From the NCBI GenBank assembly GCA_913031435.1, contig CAJWFD010000010.1:1-62131 (forward strand): a stretch of 62,131 nucleotides of DNA. The letters run 5' to 3'. Both the position numbers and the translations under genes were made by a program. Of the stretch, positions 44,308 to 53,315 are shown piece by piece; positions within the stretch are counted from its first letter, which is position 1, and the number at the start of each line of letters is the position of its first letter. Source of the stretch: an uncultured Cryomorphaceae bacterium (GTDB lineage: Bacteria; Bacteroidota; Bacteroidia; Flavobacteriales; Schleiferiaceae). A model generated the notes under the pieces. The model did no database searches and was not told the DNA's origin. It saw only the letters and a program-made list of their open reading frames with translations.

Positions 44308-46482
44308 TTATTTCGTTAAGTCCGAAATAATATTCAAACTCTCCCTAATGACAAGGTCTTTAGATAAAGACTTGAACCACTTTGTGTAAATATCTTTCTG
44401 AACGCTATCTGTTTCGAACATGACCAAATGATCAGGTAAGGCAACAACTCCTGCACTGTCACGCAGTCTGTTTATATTTTTAAATTGCTTGCCAGCCGCA
44501 CTTATGGAGTCTTGAACAGCAGTGTAATCCTCGTAATTCAACGGTATTAGTTGGTCCTTGCTACTCGAGGAAATCCAATCTGCGTAGCTTCTGAAGTTCT
44601 TAAATGAAGCGTTGGTTTCTAGCCTTTCAGCTGCTTCATTTTTGGCCCTTTCAAATTTTGGATCCCACGTGTTGATTTCGTTGTATTTCGCACGTGAAAC
44701 AAAGTCTACTTGAAGCGCATTTGGGTATTCTTTTTCGCCCAATTCAATTTTATCATAAGCTCCAGGTAATGAAATATCTGGTACGACTCCTTGAAGCTGG
44801 GTCGTGCCGCCAGATATTCGATAGAACTTTTCAGTGGTTATTTTAATAGCGCCGAGCGGTTTGAGATCGTTTAGTGGACCGCTAACAGCACGATCCAGAT
44901 CGAACATATTCTGCACGGTTCCTTTACCGAAGGTGCTTTTTGCAGGCCCTACAATCAAAGCTCTGTGTCTGTCTTGTAGTGCGGCACTTACGATTTCGGA
45001 GGCAGATGCACTGTAGTTATTTATTAAAACCACCAGCGGTCCATCCCAATATATTTTTGGATCACTGTTGCCTTTTCCACGTGTGCCACTTTGAAAATTC
45101 TTTACTTGAACCATGGGTCCTTTTTCAGTGAATAGTCCTGCAATCTCGGTGGCTGCTTGTAACGAGCCACCTCCATTATTTCTTAAATCAAGTATGATCC
45201 CATCTACTCCTTGTGCTTTGAGTTTGATGATTTCGTTTTTAACATCCTCTGCGGCATTGTGGTTGGATTCATTGTAGAAGTTGACATAGAACTTAGGTAG
45301 TTTAATGTACCCGGTCTTGGTACCGATATCCTTGGTTTTCACAAAGACACTATCCGTTTTTTTGAATACCTGACCGTCGAGAATAGCGCTTCTTGCAAAG
45401 GTGCTTTCAAGCTCTACCACATCTCTTATTATAGGAATGATTTGCCGAGTCCCATCCTTTTTCTTAACCGTAAGCCTCACCTCAGTGCCTTTCTTGCCAC
45501 GTATCAGTTTTATTCCGTCACGAACTTTATACCCCACAACGTCTACAGCTTCTTGATCCCCTTGAGCAACGGCAATGATGCGATCGCCAGCTTCTAAGTC
45601 ACCCTGTCTCCAACATGCGGAACCTGCGATGATTCGCTCAATACCTATATAGTCGCCATCTTGTTTTAATCCGGCGCCAATTCCTTCAAACTGACCGGTC
45701 ATGCTCAGTTCGAAATTTTCGTTTTGTTGTGGAGCGAGGTAGGAGGTGTGGGGATCATAGGATTCACAATAGGCATTCAGGTACATGCCGAACCATTCTA
45801 TACGGGCGATGTCCATTAAATTATCGAACCACTCCTGTTGTGTCTCTAATTCCTTCTCGCGTGCGCTCATCTCTAAAGAAACGAAATCTTTGATTTCCAC
45901 TTCTACATCAGTTTTAGCGTCTTCTTTCTGCGCTTTATCTTTTTCGTAAATCCTACTTAAAATTCGCCATTTTAAATGTTTTTCCCATTGCAGAATGAGG
46001 GCATCACCATTAGCGGCAAAGTCACGCTTTTCCGGATTACTTATCACTTCGTCATCAGCGCTGTAGTCTAGTGGGCTTGAGAGAAGTGTGGTGAAAATAC
46101 CTTTTGACCTTTGTATGCCTTGACTCACTTTGTTAAAGCTCAATTCGAAAAATTGAGTATTGGTAGCATAAAAAGCATCATCTAATGCAGTTCTATAATA
46201 GGACAGCTCATCCACATCTTCTTGCGTAAAAAAGAGTTTATTAAAGTCCAATGTTTCCATATAGGAATCAAAAATCTCTGCACTTAATTCGTCGTTCATT
46301 TCCTTCGGCTGAAGGTGCATAGTGGTAAGCGCATCCCGCACTAGCGCGAATATGACGGCTTCTTTTTCTTCTTGAGGCCCAAACCATTTGAAACCAAGAA
46401 TCAGTAGTGCTCCTCCAAGTAGAGGCAGTAGGTATTTAATGTTTTTGCGCTGCATAAGTTGTTCAATCATAGATATAAGCAA
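44308..46482 (-). CDS. prc: Carboxy-terminal (tail-specific) processing protease, S41 family
   Basis: 724 residues from the first ATG; two later ATGs at 46470 and 46455 are equally possible. A membrane segment (about 15-33) leads to an N-terminal helical region, a PDZ domain (GQFEGIGAGLKQDGDYIGIERII) and the S41 protease, with Ser in NNYSASASEIVSA and Lys in STFGKGTVQNMF as the catalytic pair. A Prc-type C-terminal extension follows, which makes it the long E. coli-like form. It trims or removes periplasmic and lipoprotein tails. It is divergent from tig over 147 bases. Confidence 0.93.
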   Translation of the reverse strand: MLISMIEQLMQRKNIKYLLPLLGGALLILGFKWFGPQEEKEAVIFALVRDALTTMHLQPKEMNDELSAEIFDSYMETLDFNKLFFTQEDVDELSYYRTALDDAFYATNTQFFELSFNKVSQGIQRSKGIFTTLLSSPLDYSADDEVISNPEKRDFAANGDALILQWEKHLKWRILSRIYEKDKAQKEDAKTDVEVEIKDFVSLEMSAREKELETQQEWFDNLMDIARIEWFGMYLNAYCESYDPHTSYLAPQQNENFELSMTGQFEGIGAGLKQDGDYIGIERIIAGSACWRQGDLEAGDRIIAVAQGDQEAVDVVGYKVRDGIKLIRGKKGTEVRLTVKKKDGTRQIIPIIRDVVELESTFARSAILDGQVFKKTDSVFVKTKDIGTKTGYIKLPKFYVNFYNESNHNAAEDVKNEIIKLKAQGVDGIILDLRNNGGGSLQAATEIAGLFTEKGPMVQVKNFQSGTRGKGNSDPKIYWDGPLVVLINNYSASASEIVSAALQDRHRALIVGPAKSTFGKGTVQNMFDLDRAVSGPLNDLKPLGAIKITTEKFYRISGGTTQLQGVVPDISLPGAYDKIELGEKEYPNALQVDFVSRAKYNEINTWDPKFERAKNEAAERLETNASFKNFRSYADWISSSSKDQLIPLNYEDYTAVQDSISAAGKQFKNINRLRDSAGVVALPDHLVMFETDSVQKDIYTKWFKSLSKDLVIRESLNIISDLTK

Positions 46483-46578
46483 GTTACAATCTTTGCATTA
46501 TCAAAGCTCCTTATCAAACGTTAAAGGAAATGAAAAGGTTGATCTGTTTTGCTAACACTATCAAAGGCAATTTGTTAC

Positions 46579-46586
46579 TACCTTTG
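46579..46586 (+). promoter_or_regulatory. tig promoter -7 element
   Basis: TACCTTTG, perfect TAnnTTTG, 43 bases before the tig ATG. A TTTTG at 46547-46551 is 27 bases upstream, wider than normal for a -33 element. Confidence 0.55.
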
Positions 46587-46629
46587 CAGCCCTTAATTGA
46601 GAGGAAGAAAAAACAAAATTGGACTTAGA

Positions 46630-47985
46630 ATGAATATTACCAAGAACGAAGTAGACGCGTTAAACCTGTTGGTTAACATTGAAATCACTCCGGAAAACTA
46701 CCAATCAAAGGTAGACTCAGTATTACTTAATTACCGCAAAACGGCAAAAATACCGGGATTTCGTCCTGGAAAAGTACCGATGGGTTTGGTTAAAAAGCAA
46801 TATGGAAAAGCGGTATTGATTGAAGAAATTAATAAGATGCTTCAGGATGGTATTTACGACTATATCCAAAAAGAGAAACTAAACATTCTAGGCAATCCAT
46901 TGCCAATCGAGCAGGCGGAATTAGACTTTGATACTCCAGGTACTTATACTTTTGCTTTCGAGCTGGGTCTGAGTCCTGAATTCGAGGTTAAAGTATCTAA
47001 GCGTAATAAAGTAGATAGCGTTAAGATTACTGCAGACAAAAAGGTGATAGACACTTACGTTGAAGACATCCGTAATCGTTACGGAAAAATGTCAAGCCCA
47101 GAATCTCCAGAGTCTTCAGATATGTTCTACGGAACTTTCACTGAGGTCGATGCTGATGGAAATGCTATTGTAGGCGGGATCGTTAAGGCTGACACGCAGT
47201 TTTTAGGTACGAATCTGAAAACAAAGAAGGTGCAAGTGGAGCTGACTAAAGCGACTATAGGGGACCGTTTTTCAATGGATGCTGCCAAATCTTTCGTTAA
47301 AGACTACAACGTTGCAGGCCTACTGGGTATTACTGACGCTCAACTAGAAGCGTCAACAGGCATACTTCAATTTGAATTGAAAAACATCATGCGAATGGAG
47401 CCTGCAGAACTCAATCAAGAGTTTTATGACAAGGTATACGGTGAAGGCATGGTGACGACGGAAGATGAGATGCGTGCAAAAATGAAAGAAGAGGCGGAGC
47501 GTATGTATCAAAACGAAGCGGACCAGTTCTTCTTAAATAACGTTGCAGAGCATTTGCTAGAAAAAACAAAGTTTGATTTACCCGTGTCATTTCTTAAAAA
47601 ATGGATGCGTACTTCAGGCGACAAACCTTTAACTGCCGAAGAGATTGAAGCAGATTGGGAAAAGACAGAAAAAGGACTTCGTTACCAGTTGATAGAAAAT
47701 GCAGTCATAACAGGTGCGGAAATTGCCGTTTCTAATGACGACTTGCTTAACCATACAGTGGAATTAGTAAAGTCTCAGTTTCAGCAGTATGGTCAGGATG
47801 CGATGGACGATGAAATGTTGAAAGGCATTGCTGAAAACGCCCTAAAGAACGAAGAAGAAGCACGTCGAATCAATGACCAAGTATACAACGCTAAATTAAT
47901 GGCGCACTACAAGGAAAATTTCAAAGTTGAGGAGAAGGCGGTTACCTATGACCAATTCATTAAATTGGTTACAGAAAAGGCCTAA
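46630..47985 (+). CDS. tig: Trigger factor (ribosome-associated chaperone)
   Basis: 451 residues from the ATG at 46630 (MNITKNEVDALNLLVNIEI); a TTG 33 bases upstream gives no family match. IPGFRPGKVPMGLVKKQYG is the ribosome-docking signature loop (GFRxGKxP). The centre where a PPIase domain normally lies lacks the usual FKBP pattern, and the C-terminal part is helical and acidic, typical of the chaperone arms. It is followed by clpP and clpX, as in many bacteria. Confidence 0.93.
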   Translation: MNITKNEVDALNLLVNIEITPENYQSKVDSVLLNYRKTAKIPGFRPGKVPMGLVKKQYGKAVLIEEINKMLQDGIYDYIQKEKLNILGNPLPIEQAELDFDTPGTYTFAFELGLSPEFEVKVSKRNKVDSVKITADKKVIDTYVEDIRNRYGKMSSPESPESSDMFYGTFTEVDADGNAIVGGIVKADTQFLGTNLKTKKVQVELTKATIGDRFSMDAAKSFVKDYNVAGLLGITDAQLEASTGILQFELKNIMRMEPAELNQEFYDKVYGEGMVTTEDEMRAKMKEEAERMYQNEADQFFLNNVAEHLLEKTKFDLPVSFLKKWMRTSGDKPLTAEEIEADWEKTEKGLRYQLIENAVITGAEIAVSNDDLLNHTVELVKSQFQQYGQDAMDDEMLKGIAENALKNEEEARRINDQVYNAKLMAHYKENFKVEEKAVTYDQFIKLVTEKA

Positions 47986-48038
47986 CTTTAGAACAATAAC
48001 CTTGAAAGAGGTGTCATTACATTAAACTCATTTTGCAT

Positions 48039-48713
48039 ATGGATTTCGGAAAAGAATTCAAGAAATACGCTACTAAACATGTCGGTATTCAAAGCATGTA
48101 TGTCGATCAATACATAGACGCATCATTGACGCCCTACATCATAGAGGAGCGTCAGATGAATGTTGCTCAAATGGATGTTTTTTCTCGTTTGATGATGGAT
48201 CGCATCATCTTTTTGGGAACGGGCATTAACGATCAGGTCGCAAACATCGTTCAAGCGCAATTGTTGTTCCTTGAAAGTGCAGACGCAAAGAAGGATATTC
48301 AGATTTACATCAATTCACCAGGTGGTTCTGTATATGCTGGATTGGGTATTTACGACACCATGCAAGTGATCAATCCAGATGTAGCTACGATCTGTACAGG
48401 TATGGCCGCATCTATGGGAGCGGTTTTAATGTGTGCAGGAACTAAGGGAAAACGCTCTGCATTAAAGCACAGTCGTGTGATGATTCACCAGCCAATGGGC
48501 GGCGCTCAAGGTCAGGCTTCAGACATGGAAATCACGCTTCAAGAAATCTTGAAATTAAAGAAGGAGCTTTATAGTATCATCTCACACCATAGTGGTCAGG
48601 AGTTTGATAAAGTACAGCATGATTCAGATCGTGACTACTGGATGACCGCCGAAGAAGCGAAAGCTTACGGTATGGTAGACGAAATCCTACTTGGCAAGAC
48701 TCAGGCGAGCTAA
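48039..48713 (+). CDS. clpP: ATP-dependent Clp protease proteolytic subunit
   Basis: 224 residues from the ATG at 48039 (MDFGKEFKKYATK). The catalytic triad is S125 in GMAASMGAVL, H150 in MIHQPMGG, and an Asp in the QHDSDRDYWM stretch. FLGTGINDQVANIVQAQLLFL and INSPGGSVYAGLGIYD are the oligomer and oxyanion regions. It forms tetradecamers that associate with ClpX encoded immediately downstream. The TAATG junction shares one base with clpX. Confidence 0.97.
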   Translation: MDFGKEFKKYATKHVGIQSMYVDQYIDASLTPYIIEERQMNVAQMDVFSRLMMDRIIFLGTGINDQVANIVQAQLLFLESADAKKDIQIYINSPGGSVYAGLGIYDTMQVINPDVATICTGMAASMGAVLMCAGTKGKRSALKHSRVMIHQPMGGAQGQASDMEITLQEILKLKKELYSIISHHSGQEFDKVQHDSDRDYWMTAEEAKAYGMVDEILLGKTQAS

Positions 48714-49951
48714 TGAGCGAAGAAAAAGACAATCTACAGTGCTCCTTCTGCGGAAGAAGTAAAGCTGAGACAGAGATGATGATCGCGGGTGTGGATGCCC
48801 ATATTTGTGACCGTTGTGTGGATCAAGCTGGAGGTATTTTACATGCTGAGTTATCTGATAAGCCACAAACAAACCCATTAGAAGTAGCTGCTAAGCCAGA
48901 ATTTGATTTTACCCCATCTCAAATCAAGGCGCACTTAGACGAATATATTATTGGTCAAGAGCCAGCGAAACGCACGCTTGCTGTGGCAGTGTACAATCAC
49001 TATAAGAGAATTGGTTTAGTACCGGTAAAGGATGCTCCGGAGGTTGATAAGTCGAACATTGTGGTGGTAGGAAATACCGGAACGGGAAAGACTTTGATGG
49101 CACGTACCATTGCAAAATTATTAAATGTTCCTTTCACCATCGTCGACGCAACAGTGCTAACTGAGGCAGGTTATGTTGGTGAGGATGTGGAAAGTATCCT
49201 AACCCGTTTATTACAAGCCGCTGATTATGATTTAAATCGCGCTCAGGTAGGGATCGTATTTATTGATGAAATAGATAAAATTGCTCGCAAAGGAGATAAC
49301 CCTTCTATTACACGCGATGTAAGCGGTGAAGGCGTTCAACAAGGATTGTTGAAGCTGTTAGAGGGGTCTAAAGTGAACGTACCTCCTCAAGGTGGTCGTA
49401 AGCATCCCGATCAAAAATATATTGAAGTGGATACGACGAACATCCTTTTCATTGCTGGTGGTGCTTTTATAGGCATTGAAAAGAAGATCAATTCTAGATT
49501 GAATTCATCATCTCTTGGTTATTCTAAAGAAATACGTCAGAACATTGAGGAGAGCGAAGTACTCAGTTACATTACTCCAAGCGATTTAAAAAGCTTTGGC
49601 CTAATACCAGAACTCATAGGGCGTATGCCTATTGTGACATTCATGTCTCCGTTGGATCGTGAAGCATTGAAAGCCATCCTAACCATTCCTAAAAATGCCT
49701 TAGTTAAGCAATACCAGCACTTGTTCCATATGGATGAGATCGTGTTGACGTTCGAGGAAGAAGTATATGACTACATCGTAGGGGTGGCATTGGAATATAA
49801 GCTTGGCGCACGTGGCTTACGCAGCGTATGTGAAGCGGTTCTTATTGACCATATGTTTGATGCACCAGGGCTTGACGCAAAAGAAATACACATTACAAAA
49901 GACTATGCTCAAGGACAGATTGAACGTAGTTCGCTAAGAAAGATAAATTAA
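48713..49951 (+). CDS. clpX: ATP-dependent Clp protease ATP-binding subunit ClpX
   Basis: 412 residues. The N-terminal C4 zinc finger ([10 protein letters not shown] ... CDRCV) binds substrates and adaptors. [18 protein letters not shown] is Walker [11 protein letters not shown] Walker B, and [15 protein letters not shown] with [17 protein letters not shown] are the sensor regions. It unfolds proteins into ClpP. The start overlaps clpP by one base, and a terminator follows. Confidence 0.97.
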   Translation: MSEEKDNLQCSFCGRSKAETEMMIAGVDAHICDRCVDQAGGILHAELSDKPQTNPLEVAAKPEFDFTPSQIKAHLDEYIIGQEPAKRTLAVAVYNHYKRIGLVPVKDAPEVDKSNIVVVGNTGTGKTLMARTIAKLLNVPFTIVDATVLTEAGYVGEDVESILTRLLQAADYDLNRAQVGIVFIDEIDKIARKGDNPSITRDVSGEGVQQGLLKLLEGSKVNVPPQGGRKHPDQKYIEVDTTNILFIAGGAFIGIEKKINSRLNSSSLGYSKEIRQNIEESEVLSYITPSDLKSFGLIPELIGRMPIVTFMSPLDREALKAILTIPKNALVKQYQHLFHMDEIVLTFEEEVYDYIVGVALEYKLGARGLRSVCEAVLIDHMFDAPGLDAKEIHITKDYAQGQIERSSLRKIN

Positions 49952-49975
49952 GAGAATTCCCATTTAATTCATTAC

Positions 49976-50008
49976 AAAAAAACGCGGCCCTACTAAGGCC
50001 GCGTTTTT
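49976..50008. terminator. Bidirectional intrinsic terminator
   Basis: Stem AAACGCGGCC / GGCCGCGTTT around a 7-base loop, with A-run and T-run, between convergent clpX and yebC. Confidence 0.9.
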
Positions 50009-50033
50009 ATTTATGATGAAAATAGTACCAGGA

Positions 50034-50765
50034 CTATCTCATGGTAGTGTACACATTTTGAACGTCATCGTCTTCTTCTAGCTTCTCTATAAGTTTTGCA
50101 ACCTCAGCAACTTGTTCTTCCGTGATATCTTTAGTAATGGTAGGGATATATTCAAATCCTGATTCTAAGATTTCATGTCCTAGTTCTTCTAAGCCGCGCG
50201 AGATGTTCCCGAATTCCGAGAATTGGCCATATACCATAATGATATTTAGCGTTTCGCCATCTTTTTCTTCGGTATCTGAAAAGACATCTTCTATGCCAAA
50301 ATCGATCAGTGCAAACTCAAGTTCTTCTATATCTATTCCGTCAGCAGCAATTTTGCAGTTACACTTGTGCTCAAACATAAATTCAACGGAGCCCTGTGTT
50401 CCAAATGAACCGTTGAGTTTGTTGAAATAGGAGCGGACGTTAGCTACAGTACGGATGTTGTTGTCTGTCGCTGTCTCCACTAAAACCGCAATTCCATGAG
50501 GCGCATAGCCTTCATAAATAATAGTCTTGTAATCTGCTTGGTCCTTTGAAGTTGCTTTTTTAATAGCACGTTCAACATTCTCCTTAGGCATGTTTGCCGC
50601 CTTCGCATTTTGATAAAGTAATCGCAACCGGTAATTAGAATCTGGATTGTCACCACCTTCCTTAACTGCCATGATTACGTCCTTAGTAATGCGCGAGAAC
50701 GTTTTCGCCATTCCGGCCCAACGTTTAAACTTACGTTCTTTTCTAAATTCAAATGCGCGTCCCAT
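50034..50765 (-). CDS. yebC: YebC/PmpR family regulator
   Basis: 243 residues. MGRAFEFRKERKFKRWAGMAK and DNPDSNYRLRLLYQNAKAANMPKENVERAIKKA are family signatures, and YEGYAPHGIAVLVETATDNNIRT is the central motif. Members were described as DNA-binding regulators and more recently as translation factors related to mitochondrial TACO1; which role applies here is open. A promoter of its own lies in the 54 bases after nth. Confidence 0.94.
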   Translation of the reverse strand: MGRAFEFRKERKFKRWAGMAKTFSRITKDVIMAVKEGGDNPDSNYRLRLLYQNAKAANMPKENVERAIKKATSKDQADYKTIIYEGYAPHGIAVLVETATDNNIRTVANVRSYFNKLNGSFGTQGSVEFMFEHKCNCKIAADGIDIEELEFALIDFGIEDVFSDTEEKDGETLNIIMVYGQFSEFGNISRGLEELGHEILESGFEYIPTITKDITEEQVAEVAKLIEKLEEDDDVQNVYTTMR

Positions 50766-50804
50766 AGTGTATAAGTTGTATATCTAATTCTGTTACTGGT
50801 TCTC

Positions 50805-50812
50805 CAAAAATA
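50805..50812 (-). promoter_or_regulatory. yebC promoter -7 element
   Basis: Minus-strand TATTTTTG, perfect TAnnTTTG, 39 bases before the yebC ATG, just after the nth stop codon. Confidence 0.5.
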
Positions 50813-50819
50813 GCGACAA

Positions 50820-51515
50820 TCATCCAGCTTTCTTAGTCTTCTTTGCTTTCTTCAGTTTGACTTCTTGCACAAGCTCCCATTTATGGATCTCGCTCTTGCG
50901 ACCAATTTTACTGGTGATATAGTCCTTCTTTAAATCCCACCCCCTTGCTGGACTGTATTCTCTGCCATAAAAAATGATCTGTAGATGTAGCTTGTTCCAT
51001 AGGTTGCGCTCAAAAAGCCGTTTAGCATCTCTCTCTGTTTGTTCTACACTTCGTCCGTTAGAGAAGCCCCAGCGATACATTAATCTTTGTATATGGGTGT
51101 CTACAGGAAATGCTGGAACACCAAAAGCCTGGCTCATAACTACACTAGCCGTTTTGTGCCCCACACTAGGCATATCTTCTAGATCTTCAAAAGTTGCGGG
51201 TACCACGCCTCCAAACTTCGTAACAATGGTATTGCTAAAGGAATGAATGCCTTTACTCTTCATAGGGACTAATCCACATGGTCTTATGATGTCCGCTATT
51301 TCTTCGACGCTCAGCTTTGCCATGTCATAGGGGTTATCTGCAACTGCGAAAAGTTTAGGGGTAATGGTATTTACTCTTACATCCGTGCATTGCGCGGATA
51401 ATACAACCGCAACTAGTAATGTAAAAGGATCTTTATGATCCAAAGGCACCAGTGTTTCAGGGTACAGGCTCTCTAGCTCGTTAATGGTGTATTGTACTTT
51501 TTCAGCCTTGGTCAT
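50820..51515 (-). CDS. nth: Endonuclease III (DNA glycosylase/AP lyase), lacking the FeS-cluster cysteines
   Basis: 231 residues. The helix-hairpin-helix LEDMPSVGHKTASVVMSQAFG carries catalytic K121, and FPVDTHIQRLMYRWG carries D139. It removes oxidised pyrimidines and nicks the abasic site. In E. coli Nth a 4Fe-4S cluster is bound by four C-terminal cysteines. Here the segment reads IIFYGREYSPARGWDLKKD with no cysteine, and the protein has only C43 and C80, so the cluster should be absent. A basic tail (KLKKAKKTKKAG) may help DNA binding. Confidence 0.92.
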   Translation of the reverse strand: MTKAEKVQYTINELESLYPETLVPLDHKDPFTLLVAVVLSAQCTDVRVNTITPKLFAVADNPYDMAKLSVEEIADIIRPCGLVPMKSKGIHSFSNTIVTKFGGVVPATFEDLEDMPSVGHKTASVVMSQAFGVPAFPVDTHIQRLMYRWGFSNGRSVEQTERDAKRLFERNLWNKLHLQIIFYGREYSPARGWDLKKDYITSKIGRKSEIHKWELVQEVKLKKAKKTKKAG

Positions 51516-51557
51516 GCGAATAATTATTTATGGTTCAAGGATACATCTTGAAGTAAA

Positions 51558-51565
51558 CAAAGCTA
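51558..51565 (-). promoter_or_regulatory. nth promoter -7 element, overlapping a bcp candidate
   Basis: Minus-strand TAGCTTTG is a perfect TAnnTTTG. The plus strand of the same spot reads TAACTTGG (51564-51571), a one-mismatch element for bcp, and the two share the central TA. The divergent gap is only 84 bases. Confidence 0.5.
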
Positions 51566-51599
51566 ACTTGGACTTGTTGACAAATAAAACTAATTCACA

Positions 51600-52055
51600 A
51601 TGGCATTAAAAATCGGACAAGACGCACCTTCCTGGAAAGGTATAAACCAGCATGGAGAAAGTATTTCTTCTGAAGGCCTAATGGGTAAAAAAACAATCTT
51701 ATTCTTTTACCCAAAAGCAAGCACACCAGGATGCACGGTAGAGGCTTGTAATTTTCGTGATCACTATGAGGATTTGGTTGATAAAGGATTTGAAGTGGTA
51801 GGCGTTAGCGCTGACTCAGTAAACCGTCAGTTGAATTTTTCTGCAAAACAAAAGTTGAATTTTAGTTTAATCGCAGATGAAGAAAAGATGATTATAACTG
51901 CCTTCGAAGCCTGGGGTAATAAGAAGTTTATGGGCAAGCAATATGATGGTATTTTCCGCCATACTTACGTCATAGACGAGCTAGGTAAAATTGAACAGGT
52001 TTTGGAAAAAGTTAAGACCAAAGAAGCAACGGAACAGATCTTGTCGTTGTATTAA
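51600..52055 (+). CDS. bcp: Thioredoxin-dependent peroxiredoxin (Bcp/PrxQ)
   Basis: 151 residues. FFYPKASTPGCTVEACNFRD holds peroxidatic C45 and, five residues on, resolving C50, the atypical 2-Cys layout of PrxQ. It reduces hydrogen peroxide and organic hydroperoxides using thioredoxin. It is divergent from nth, a DNA repair gene for oxidised bases, which makes a plausible oxidative-stress pair. Confidence 0.95.
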   Translation: MALKIGQDAPSWKGINQHGESISSEGLMGKKTILFFYPKASTPGCTVEACNFRDHYEDLVDKGFEVVGVSADSVNRQLNFSAKQKLNFSLIADEEKMIITAFEAWGNKKFMGKQYDGIFRHTYVIDELGKIEQVLEKVKTKEATEQILSLY

Positions 52056-52089
52056 AATTCAATTTTTTGTGTAAATTATTAGAAAGTGC

Positions 52090-52119
52090 TTTGCTATTTC
52101 AATCAAAGTTCTACATTTG
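52090..52119 (+). promoter_or_regulatory. recA promoter (-33 TTTG and -7 TACATTTG)
   Basis: TTTG at 52090-52093, an 18-base spacer, and TACATTTG at 52112-52119 form the best match in the window to the Bacteroidota consensus TTTG-N19-TAnnTTTG. The ATG is 32 bases downstream. No LexA-type palindrome was seen next to it. Confidence 0.8.
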
Positions 52120-52151
52120 TATAAATCTAATATTATTAGCATTCTAAGATT

Positions 52152-53153
52152 ATGAGCGCAGACAAAGACGCCAAATTAAAGGCACTCAAACTCACTATGG
52201 ACCGTATGGACAAAGCCTACGGCAAGGGAACAGTGATGAAAATGGGCGATGCCCCGGTAGTTGAAGTAGATTCTATTCCTACAGGATCATTGACTTTAGA
52301 CGTTGCCTTAGGTGTAGGTGGCTATCCGACTGGTCGTGTTGTTGAAATATACGGACCGGAGAGTTCAGGTAAAACCACATTGACCTTGCATGCTATTGCA
52401 GAATGTCAACGTAAAGGAGGTATAGCAGCATTTATAGATGCAGAACATGCTTTTGACAGATCCTACGCTGAAAAGCTTGGAATTAATACAGACGATCTGA
52501 TCATATCGCAACCTGATAACGGTGAACAGGCTCTGGAGATCGCGGACAACTTGGTTCGTTCAGGAGCTGTTGATATACTTATAATTGATTCTGTAGCTGC
52601 TCTTACTCCAAAAGCGGAGATTGAAGGCGAGATGGGTGATTCAAGAATGGGCTTGCAGGCGAGGTTAATGTCTCAAGCGCTTCGTAAGCTTACGGGGACC
52701 ATTTCTAAAACCAATTGTTGTGTGATATTTATCAACCAGCTTCGTGAGAAAATCGGTGTTATGTTCGGCAATCCGGAAACCACTACCGGCGGGAATGCTT
52801 TGAAATTTTACGCTTCTGTTCGTGTTGATATCCGACGTTCCACCCAGATTAAGGACGGTGATAGGGTCATGGGTAATAGAACTAGGGTGAAGGTTGTAAA
52901 GAACAAAGTAGCTCCTCCGTTCCGTACGGCAGAGTTTGATATTATGTATGGACTTGGCATTTCTAAGGCAGGTGAACTTATTGACCTAGGAGTGGAACAT
53001 GACATTTTAACCAAAAGCGGCTCGTGGTTCAGTTACGGTGAAACGAGGCTAGGTCAAGGTCGTGATACAGTGAAACAACTCTTTATTGATAATCCTGAAT
53101 TAGCAGAAGAAGTAGAATTGAAAATAAGAGCGGTTATCGACGCAGCGGAATAG
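52152..53153 (+). CDS. recA: Recombinase RecA
   Basis: 333 residues. [20 protein letters not shown] is Walker [25 protein letters not shown] is Walker B with the L1 region, and [28 protein letters not shown] is L2 with the signature. It catalyses strand exchange and cleavage of SOS repressors. It has its own strong promoter and terminator. Confidence 0.98.
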   Translation: MSADKDAKLKALKLTMDRMDKAYGKGTVMKMGDAPVVEVDSIPTGSLTLDVALGVGGYPTGRVVEIYGPESSGKTTLTLHAIAECQRKGGIAAFIDAEHAFDRSYAEKLGINTDDLIISQPDNGEQALEIADNLVRSGAVDILIIDSVAALTPKAEIEGEMGDSRMGLQARLMSQALRKLTGTISKTNCCVIFINQLREKIGVMFGNPETTTGGNALKFYASVRVDIRRSTQIKDGDRVMGNRTRVKVVKNKVAPPFRTAEFDIMYGLGISKAGELIDLGVEHDILTKSGSWFSYGETRLGQGRDTVKQLFIDNPELAEEVELKIRAVIDAAE

Positions 53154-53184
53154 GCCTCTTATTACATTTTTTGACGATAAACTT

Positions 53185-53210
53185 AAGGCGCTGTTATTCA
53201 GCGCCTTTTT
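53185..53210 (+). terminator. Intrinsic terminator after recA
   Basis: Stem AAGGCGCTG / CAGCGCCTT with loop TTATT followed by TTTTT. Confidence 0.85.
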
Positions 53211-53315
53211 GTTAATATTCTGTTAAGAAATTGACACATGCGATACATTAAAAAGATATCACTGTAGTTCAATACTTGTAAATTCACACTGTATTTAACC
53301 TAAAGTATATCTAAA

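Noticed and set aside
53231-53259. sigma-70-like TTGACA with AT-rich stretch before the TonB receptor gene
   Set aside because: There is no TATAAT at the right spacing, and Bacteroidota housekeeping sigma uses TAnnTTTG instead.
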